5,354 bases of DNA from an uncultured Lachnospiraceae bacterium. GTDB lineage: Bacteria; Bacillota; Clostridia; Lachnospirales; Lachnospiraceae. Below, in pieces: positions 1 to 3,247 of this stretch (its first letter is position 1; every line of letters starts with the position of its first letter). The position numbers and the translations under genes are program-made. The notes below the pieces were generated by a model. That model was given only the letters and a program-made list of their open reading frames with translations, searched no databases and was not told the DNA's origin. The DNA lies in NCBI GenBank assembly GCA_905209865.1, contig CAJLUP010000116.1, positions 1-5,354 of the forward strand, written 5' to 3'.

Positions 1-108
1 CCGGCGCTTTCTGCTCCTGCACTTCTGTCTGCACATCCGGCGCTTTCTGCTCCTGTGCTGCTGTCTGCACATCCGCCACCTTTTGTTCCTCTGCTTCCGT
101 CTGCACAT
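1..108 (-). repeat. Three contiguous 36-bp tandem repeats within coding sequence
   Basis: Units lie at 1-36, 37-72 and 73-108, head to tail with no spacer. Units 1 and 2 differ at only a few bases and unit 3 is more diverged, so the array seems to have grown from the side away from the signal peptide. Each unit is exactly 12 codons, so gain or loss of a unit keeps the frame. The array probably continues beyond the window edge. Confidence 0.9.
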
Positions 109-202
109 CCATCGTCTCTGCACTTACCGGAAGTCCTGCCGGAACGATCATAGCCGCTGTGGTCAGAACAACCAGCCATTTCTTAATAAATTTGTTTTTC
201 AT
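1..202 (-). CDS. Secreted repeat protein, N-terminal part (runs off window)
   Basis: Partial gene read leftward from an ATG at 202; 67 codons are visible and the 3' end lies outside the window. An AGGAG ribosome binding site at 209-213 sits just upstream of the ATG. Residues 1-28 form a classic signal peptide: basic start (MKNKFIKK), hydrophobic core (WLVVLTTAAMIVP) and a likely cleavage site after VSA at 26-28. The mature protein goes almost at once into three tandem 12-residue units at 32-43, 44-55 and 56-67, with consensus DVQT-x-x-x-EQK-x-x. The units are rich in Glu, Gln, Lys and Ala and look hydrophilic and probably extended, like a spacer that displays a later domain at the cell surface. 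No functional domain is visible and I do not recognise the family. The coding call is firm because the start, ribosome binding site, signal peptide and in-frame 36-bp repeats agree; the function is unknown. A promoter lies at 259-287. Confidence 0.85.
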   Translation of the reverse strand, partial: MKNKFIKKWLVVLTTAAMIVPAGLPVSAETMDVQTEAEEQKVADVQTAAQEQKAPDVQTEVQEQKAP

Positions 203-258
203 TTTAATCTCCTTTCCCACTTTGCACAATCGTCATACAGAAAGTGTTTTTTTCTTTA

Positions 259-287
259 ATAATACGATAATTTCCCCGCTTCTTCAA
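259..287 (-). promoter_or_regulatory. Sigma-A-type promoter for the secreted repeat protein
   Basis: On the minus strand a -35 of TTGAAG (282-287) and a -10 of TATTAT (259-264) are separated by exactly 17 bp. The start codon at 202 is about 57 bp downstream of the -10, leaving a 5' leader of roughly 50 nt that contains the AGGAG ribosome binding site. The spacing and hexamers fit the vegetative consensus; use of the promoter is inferred. Confidence 0.65.
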
Positions 288-321
288 TATATTTTCAGTA
301 AATTTCCGCCGTATTCTCCCG

Positions 322-335
322 ACATATTTATATGT
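322..335. promoter_or_regulatory. Short palindrome between divergent promoters, possible operator
   Basis: ACATAT-TT-ATATGT is a perfect 6-bp inverted repeat with a 2-bp centre. It lies between the promoter of the secreted repeat protein (-35 at 282-287) and the tRNA promoter (-35 at 379-384), where a regulator could reach either. The region is very AT-rich, so a palindrome this size could arise by chance. No matching second site was seen. Confidence 0.2.
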
Positions 336-378
336 TTGTATTTGTTTTACCTTTTCTCAAAAATAACTTTATTTTTTC

Positions 379-407
379 TTGACAAATCCAACATAAACAG
401 GTATGAT
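379..407 (+). promoter_or_regulatory. Strong sigma-A promoter for tRNA-Trp, with AT-rich upstream region
   Basis: A perfect -35 TTGACA (379-384), a 17-bp spacer and a -10 TATGAT (402-407) give close to the full consensus. Transcription should begin near 413-415, about 30 nt before the tRNA, giving a short 5' leader for RNase P to remove. The 25-30 bp upstream of the -35 (about 350-378) is dominated by A and T tracts, as expected of an UP element at a stable-RNA promoter. It is the best promoter match in the window. Confidence 0.85.
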
Positions 408-443
408 ATACAAGTGACTTGCGATAAGCAGTCAAACATACAT

Positions 444-514
444 AGGGGATTGGTCAAATGGTATGATAGGGGTCTCCAAAACCTTTGGTGGGAGTTCGAT
501 TCTCTCATCCCCTG
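444..514 (+). tRNA. trnW: tRNA-Trp (anticodon CCA)
   Basis: The cloverleaf folds by eye. The acceptor stem AGGGGAT (444-450) pairs perfectly with ATCCCCT (507-513), followed by discriminator G at 514. The D stem GTCA/TGAT (453-456/464-467) encloses a loop with the conserved GG. The anticodon stem GGGGT/ACCTT (469-473/481-485) carries the loop CTCCAAA, placing anticodon CCA at 476-478. The variable loop has 4 nt. The T stem GGGAG/CTCTC (490-494/502-506) carries the loop TTCGATT. A1-U72 and discriminator G73 are known identity features of bacterial tRNA-Trp and agree with the anticodon. The 3' CCA is not encoded and must be added after transcription. Several stem pairs are wobble (one in the D stem, two in the anticodon stem, one in the T stem). 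The gene stands alone with its own promoter and terminator. At 71 nt its length is normal. Confidence 0.95.
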
Positions 515-520
515 CTGTTG

Positions 521-571
521 AAAAGTCTTGGAAATGGCGTAAAATCGCTATTTTTCAAGACTTTTGTTTTT
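521..571 (+). terminator. Intrinsic terminator of the tRNA-Trp transcript
   Basis: A long hairpin starts 7 nt after the tRNA. The outer arms AAAAGTCTTG (521-530) and CAAGACTTTT (556-565) pair perfectly. After a one-base bulge at 555 the inner arms 531-539 and 546-554 also pair, closing a 6-nt loop (540-545). A U-rich tail (TTTTGTTTTT) begins in the 3' arm and runs to 571. The tRNA unit is therefore monocistronic. In the opposite direction the hairpin is followed only by TTTTCAAC, so any bidirectional use would be weak. Confidence 0.85.
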
Positions 572-601
572 ATCAAAATACAGAAGGTAATCAAACATAC
601 A

Positions 602-656
602 TTTGGCAGAAAATTCTTTACAGATAATTTAATTAATACAGAAAGTTTCCGCCAAA
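602..656 (-). terminator. Imperfect long hairpin downstream of the nuclease gene, possible weak terminator
   Basis: The arms TTTGGC (602-607) and GCCAAA (651-656) begin an extended imperfect stem about 33 nt after the nuclease stop codon. Read as minus-strand RNA, position 608/650 is a G-U wobble and 609-612/646-649 pair, giving about 11 continuous pairs. As plus-strand RNA the same position is an A-C mismatch. This asymmetry suggests the structure is kept for the leftward nuclease transcript. The interior is AT-rich, with a TTAATTAA palindrome near the tip. The tail after the hairpin is only mildly U-rich, so it may stabilise the 3' end or terminate weakly. Apart from this hairpin and a repeat at 591-602, I see nothing in 572-688. 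Confidence 0.4.
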
Positions 657-688
657 ATGCAGAGAAGAAAATATTTTATTTACCAAAA

Positions 689-1600
689 TTAAGGATTGCA
701 GCTTTTACACGGACTATATCCCTCTTCAAGAAGCTCCGACCGTTTTCCTTTATATGTTTTTCTATTTTTTGCTTTCATATCTTTCACACCTGCACAATCC
801 GGTTTGTGAAATTTATGCGTATTCGTATTCAGAACATACTCCTTCTTTGCTTCTTTTTCATCCGAATCGGCAGACTCCGTCCGGTCTTTCTTTTCAGTTT
901 CTTCTGCCCGATTATCCCCTGTTTCATAATCTATAACAATGTCCGGCTGAATATTATAGACATAGACGTTAAACTTAACTCCTTTTCCGTTATCTTCTAC
1001 AGATTCTGCTTCCATCTGCACTCCTGAAGCAACAAGATTATCATTTTCAAACACCGGAGTGACGCGATACATCACATGATGATCCGTTTCATGGACATAT
1101 TCTGCCACGAGATTCTCAAACGGAAGCATCCCTTCTGTATTCATATACCGTGTTCCGGTGATCAGATTTTCTTCATTCGCATTTTCTCCCGAAAGCTGAT
1201 ATGCGATCAAATGACAGCGGTTATAAAGAGAGCCGCCTTCCACATTTTCATAACGGGCAGACTGCCATCCCGTCGGCTTCACACTGCTGATATCACCACG
1301 TTTCTCATCAGGCATCAGCTCTTCTCCAACGCAGGCTTCCGCTGTTCCGCATCGCCCGTAACGATCCAATGGACTGTACTCTTCATAGGCAGTCGTCGTC
1401 ATCTCCTCCTCTGTAAACGACGGTTCGTTTCCGTCCAATATAACATACGGTTCTCCTTCATATTCCGGCACTTCGGCAACAGAGACATAACTTTCTTTAC
1501 TGCCTGTATCTCCTCCGATCACCACTTCGGCAATCACTGCCGCTCCTACCAATAACGAACATATACTTGTAATGATAACCCCTTTTTTCTTCTTCGCCAT
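689..1600 (-). CDS. Membrane-anchored DNA/RNA non-specific endonuclease (EndA-like) with C-terminal metal-binding domain
   Basis: A 303-aa nuclease of the His-Me finger (beta-beta-alpha metal) superfamily that probably degrades extracellular nucleic acid. The ATG at 1600 has an AAGGGAG ribosome binding site (1609-1615) 8 nt upstream. Residues 1-6 are basic and about 8-29 are hydrophobic: a signal anchor or a signal peptide without an obvious cleavage site. The nuclease domain covers roughly 50-225. Its signature is YNRCHL at 126-131, where His130 matches the catalytic His of the DRGH motif in Streptococcus EndA, and NLITGTRYMN at 145-154, where Asn154 is the expected metal ligand. A charged Glu/Lys/Asp linker (about 229-253) leads to a 50-residue C-terminal domain resembling the Ada-type metal-binding module: FHKPDC (His265, Cys269) and PCKSC (Cys298, Cys301). 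This two-domain form is familiar among clostridial nucleases. The enzyme class is well supported; roles in DNA uptake, nutrition or trap escape are open. The gene appears monocistronic, with a promoter at 1634-1662. Confidence 0.88.
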   Translation of the reverse strand: MAKKKKGVIITSICSLLVGAAVIAEVVIGGDTGSKESYVSVAEVPEYEGEPYVILDGNEPSFTEEEMTTTAYEEYSPLDRYGRCGTAEACVGEELMPDEKRGDISSVKPTGWQSARYENVEGGSLYNRCHLIAYQLSGENANEENLITGTRYMNTEGMLPFENLVAEYVHETDHHVMYRVTPVFENDNLVASGVQMEAESVEDNGKGVKFNVYVYNIQPDIVIDYETGDNRAEETEKKDRTESADSDEKEAKKEYVLNTNTHKFHKPDCAGVKDMKAKNRKTYKGKRSELLEEGYSPCKSCNP

Positions 1601-1633
1601 ATTTATAACTCCCTTATCTTTTTATAGAGAATC

Positions 1634-1662
1634 ATTGTACCACAGAAGCTTCTTTCCTGCAA
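1634..1662 (-). promoter_or_regulatory. Extended -10 promoter for the nuclease gene
   Basis: On the minus strand the -10 is TACAAT (1634-1639), preceded by TGG, which gives the extended -10 element TG-N. A weaker -35, TTGCAG (1657-1662), lies 17 bp upstream. The nuclease ATG is at 1600, so the leader is only about 28 nt and is mostly ribosome binding site. The extended -10 would make up for the poor -35. Confidence 0.7.
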
Positions 1663-1670
1663 AAACCGTC

Positions 1671-1820
1671 TTAAACCTCCGCTTCCTTATACCCTGTCAT
1701 AAATTCTTTCCCGCCTAATGTGTGAATGCGTTCTTCCCAAACATATAATACGTTCCAAGCATATGCACACTTTCTTTCCAAACATGTGCATACTGCATCT
1801 TGAAAATCTTTCAGACAATC
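1671..1820 (-). pseudogene. Possible 3' remnant of an unknown gene
   Basis: An open stretch of 49 codons ends in TAA at 1671-1673, just before the nuclease -35. Its composition is protein-like: it reads DCLKDFQDAV at the start and WEERIHTLGGKEF further on, ending GYKEAEV, with several GAA, GAT, GCA and AAA codons and an amphipathic charge pattern. To the right the frame stays open but runs antisense to lepB, and no start with a ribosome binding site is visible, so no intact gene can be drawn. The lepB promoter (1800-1828) overlaps its right end. It could be the tail of a gene whose front was lost when lepB came to lie here, or chance. I do not recognise a family. Confidence 0.3.
1762..1792. 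promoter_or_regulatory. 8-bp inverted repeat upstream of the lepB promoter, possible operator
   Basis: TATGCACA (1762-1769) and TGTGCATA (1785-1792) are perfect inverted copies with a 15-bp spacer, 23 bp centre to centre, or about two helical turns. That geometry suits a dimeric regulator on one face of the DNA. The right arm ends 7 bp before the lepB -35 at 1800, a typical activator position. The left arm overlaps a further palindrome, GCATATGC (1759-1766). No regulator for it is visible in the window. Confidence 0.35.
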
Positions 1821-1828
1821 GTTATTAT
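1800..1828 (+). promoter_or_regulatory. Sigma-A promoter for lepB
   Basis: A -35 of TTGAAA (1800-1805) and a -10 of TATTAT (1823-1828) are 17 bp apart. Transcription should start near 1834-1836. This helps fix the lepB start: a TTG start at 1828 would lie in the -10, and the ATG at 1846 would sit about 10 nt into the message with no ribosome binding site, while the ATG at 1867 has one. Confidence 0.7.
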
Positions 1829-1866
1829 TGAAGTACACACTATTTATGGAAAGCAGGAACAAATTT

Positions 1867-2445
1867 ATGCCTAATGAATGTTTTGACGAAAAGCAAGAAC
1901 CGATAGAACCTAAAAAAGAAACTTCTTCCAATAGCGAATTTTTTCAATGGATACTGACATTTGCCATTGCAGTTGTGATCGCTCTTTGTGTCAATCACTT
2001 TGTCCTCGTAAACGCCGAGATTCCTTCCGGTTCTATGGAAAATACGATCATGACCGGAGACCGGGTTTTCGGCAATCGGCTATCCTACACTTTCAGTGAA
2101 CCAGAACGTTTTGATATCATTATTTTCCGCTATCCCGATGACGAAAGTCAGCTTTTTATCAAACGTATCATCGGTCTTCCCGGGGAAACAGTAGAGATCC
2201 ATAACGGGCAGATCTTCATCGATGGTTCTGCCACTCCCCTTGAAGATGTAGAGACAAAAGAATTTATGCAAGGTTCTTTCGGTCCATACACTGTACCTGA
2301 CAACTGCTATTTTGTCATGGGAGATAACAGAAACAACTCGAAAGACTCCCGTTACTGGGAACACACTTTTGTCACGAAAGACGAAATCATAGGAAAAGCA
2401 TTCCTTCGTTATTGGCCGTTAAACAAACTGAAGTTTCTTGAATAA
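1867..2445 (+). CDS. lepB: Signal peptidase I (type I, family S26)
   Basis: A 192-aa membrane-bound serine protease that removes signal peptides from exported proteins on the outer face of the membrane. The ATG at 1867 was chosen because AGGA (1855-1858) lies 8 nt upstream and the promoter at 1800-1828 rules out earlier starts. After an acidic, hydrophilic cytoplasmic tail of about 27 residues there is one transmembrane segment (about 28-48). The catalytic boxes follow: IPSGSMENT with nucleophile Ser56, DIIIFRYP (84-90 region), FIKRIIGLPGE with general base Lys99, and GDNRNNSKDSRYW (152-164). The Ser/Lys dyad and the box-E Gly-Asp-Asn-x-x-Asn-Ser-x-Asp-Ser-Arg pattern are complete, so the enzyme should be active. 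The length is normal for a single-anchor Gram-positive enzyme (Sip type). It is transcribed alone, divergently from the nuclease, and ends in a terminator at 2460-2501 that overlaps the convergent gene. Confidence 0.95.
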   Translation: MPNECFDEKQEPIEPKKETSSNSEFFQWILTFAIAVVIALCVNHFVLVNAEIPSGSMENTIMTGDRVFGNRLSYTFSEPERFDIIIFRYPDDESQLFIKRIIGLPGETVEIHNGQIFIDGSATPLEDVETKEFMQGSFGPYTVPDNCYFVMGDNRNNSKDSRYWEHTFVTKDEIIGKAFLRYWPLNKLKFLE

Positions 2446-2454
2446 AAACAGTTT
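2425..2454 (-). terminator. Weak hairpin at the end of the leftward membrane-protein gene
   Basis: The arms AAACTG (2425-2430) and CAGTTT (2449-2454) form a 6-bp inverted repeat straddling the lepB stop codon. Read leftward it begins at the stop codon of the 228-aa gene and is followed by GTTTAAC. The loop is long (18 nt) and the U tract poor, so it is at best a weak terminator. Confidence 0.25.
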
Positions 2455-3140
2455 CACTCAACTGGATGTGCTTCTTCAATTAGAAGTCCATCCAGTTTTT
2501 TCATATCCTCTGAGCGGATCTCATAACTTCCCCCTCGCTCTTTTTCGATATGAAGCGTCACATCCTCTGCCCTTCCATACAGCATTCCGGCCTCAATCTG
2601 CTGCTTTAGCACTTCATAATAAATACCGTAAATTTCTTTCTGCATCTCTTCATCTGTTGGCATCTGCGCTCCCTTTGTCACGCGGTCTGTCACTTCTTTT
2701 GCATACTCTTCGGCACGAGTCAGAAATGTCTCATATGTATCTGTAAAAAGTGTAACAGGCTTTACTTTTACCTGTACAGTATACGTTCCATCTTTCTCCT
2801 TCTGCGCTTCACCCACTGTATAATTTACATTTTTCGCAATTTCCCCAAACAGTTCTCGATATTGTTCCCTCAAAGATTCCGGCATATCAGACGTTTCAAA
2901 TCCCTCCATCGTAGCGTCAAGATTTTCTTGAAATACCGCTTTTGCTTCTTTCTCGGACACATCTGCCACTTCCTCATACAACTCCGTTTTATTTTTGTAA
3001 GACACATCGAGCACTGCCTGTACATATTCTGACGCATCAAATCTGTTTACATACAAATACATCCCCACCGTCACAACTATCAAAAGTATGCTTATTGCTG
3101 CGATCGGCATCCATTTTTTATTGTGTTCTTTTTTCTCCAT
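2454..3140 (-). CDS. Single-pass membrane protein with DUF5105-like extracytoplasmic domain
   Basis: A 228-aa protein of unknown function. The frame is open further upstream, but the ATG at 3140 is chosen because AGGAGG lies 6 nt before it and the residues after it form a proper membrane anchor. The N terminus is basic (MEKKEHNKKW), a single hydrophobic helix spans about 11-31, and the remaining 200 or so residues are hydrophilic and should lie outside the membrane. There is no lipobox cysteine. The domain pattern (YVQAVLDVSYKNKTELY, then EEVADVSEKEAKAVFQ, a helical region, and YTVQVKVKPVTLF) reminds me of the DUF5105 and related lipoprotein domains of Clostridia; this is memory, not a search. 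It follows the ABC transporter operon on the same strand but is separated by a strong terminator (3189-3232) and has its own likely promoter. Its stop lies 8 bp from that of the convergent lepB, and its last codons hold the lepB terminator. Confidence 0.8.
   Translation of the reverse strand: MEKKEHNKKWMPIAAISILLIVVTVGMYLYVNRFDASEYVQAVLDVSYKNKTELYEEVADVSEKEAKAVFQENLDATMEGFETSDMPESLREQYRELFGEIAKNVNYTVGEAQKEKDGTYTVQVKVKPVTLFTDTYETFLTRAEEYAKEVTDRVTKGAQMPTDEEMQKEIYGIYYEVLKQQIEAGMLYGRAEDVTLHIEKERGGSYEIRSEDMKKLDGLLIEEAHPVE
2460..2501 (+). terminator. Intrinsic terminator of lepB, inside the end of the convergent gene
   Basis: The arms AACTGGATG (2460-2468) and CATCCAGTT (2489-2497) pair perfectly. 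After one mismatch an inner stem (2470-2475/2482-2487) closes a 6-nt loop, and TTTTTT (2496-2501) follows. Position 2470/2487 is a G-U pair in rightward RNA but a C-A mismatch in leftward RNA, so the hairpin is built for lepB. The whole structure also encodes the last residues of the opposing gene. Confidence 0.85.
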
Positions 3141-3169
3141 TCCATGCCTCCTGTTTGTTATTTCGCCAC

Positions 3170-3178
3170 AGTATAGCA
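3170..3178 (-). promoter_or_regulatory. Extended -10 promoter for the 228-aa membrane protein
   Basis: On the minus strand TGC (3176-3178) is followed by TATACT (3170-3175), an extended -10 element. The start codon lies about 30 bp downstream. The region where a -35 should be is the T tract of the preceding terminator (3189-3197) and has no good TTGACA match, so the promoter would rely on the extended -10. Confidence 0.5.
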
Positions 3179-3188
3179 CTTCCGAAGT

Positions 3189-3232
3189 AAAAAAAAAGAA
3201 GAATTCTGTCGCCCCGGACAAAATCCTCCTTT
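3189..3232 (-). terminator. Strong intrinsic terminator of the ABC transporter operon
   Basis: Read leftward, 3217-3229 pairs with 3198-3210 over 13 continuous positions, several of them G-U, around a 6-nt GC-rich loop (3211-3216). Three more A-U pairs extend the stem into a run of nine T (3189-3197). In rightward RNA the G-U pairs become A-C mismatches, so this terminator is specific to the leftward operon. It starts 15 nt after the permease stop codon. Confidence 0.9.
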
Positions 3233-3247
3233 CAAAATCTTGTTTTC

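Noticed and set aside
1..108. 36-bp repeat periodicity resembling CRISPR repeats
   Set aside because: The units are contiguous with no unique spacers, degenerate at codon level and in frame with a signal-peptide protein, so they are protein-coding tandem repeats.
159..1027. Rightward open frames of 120 and 180 codons covering the tRNA and the start of the nuclease region
   Set aside because: They run through the tRNA, its promoter and terminator, and antisense to the nuclease. Their products are Phe/Ile-rich, typical of AT-rich noncoding or antisense translation.
1731..1788. Near-identical 17-mers at 1731-1747 and 1772-1788
   Set aside because: They differ at three positions, are short and pyrimidine-rich, and could be chance or a trace of the decayed coding sequence; alone they support no feature.
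1828..1866. Upstream TTG (1828) or ATG (1846) as the lepB start
   Set aside because: The TTG lies in the -10 hexamer and the ATG at 1846 has no ribosome binding site and almost no leader, while the ATG at 1867 is preceded by AGGA at good spacing.
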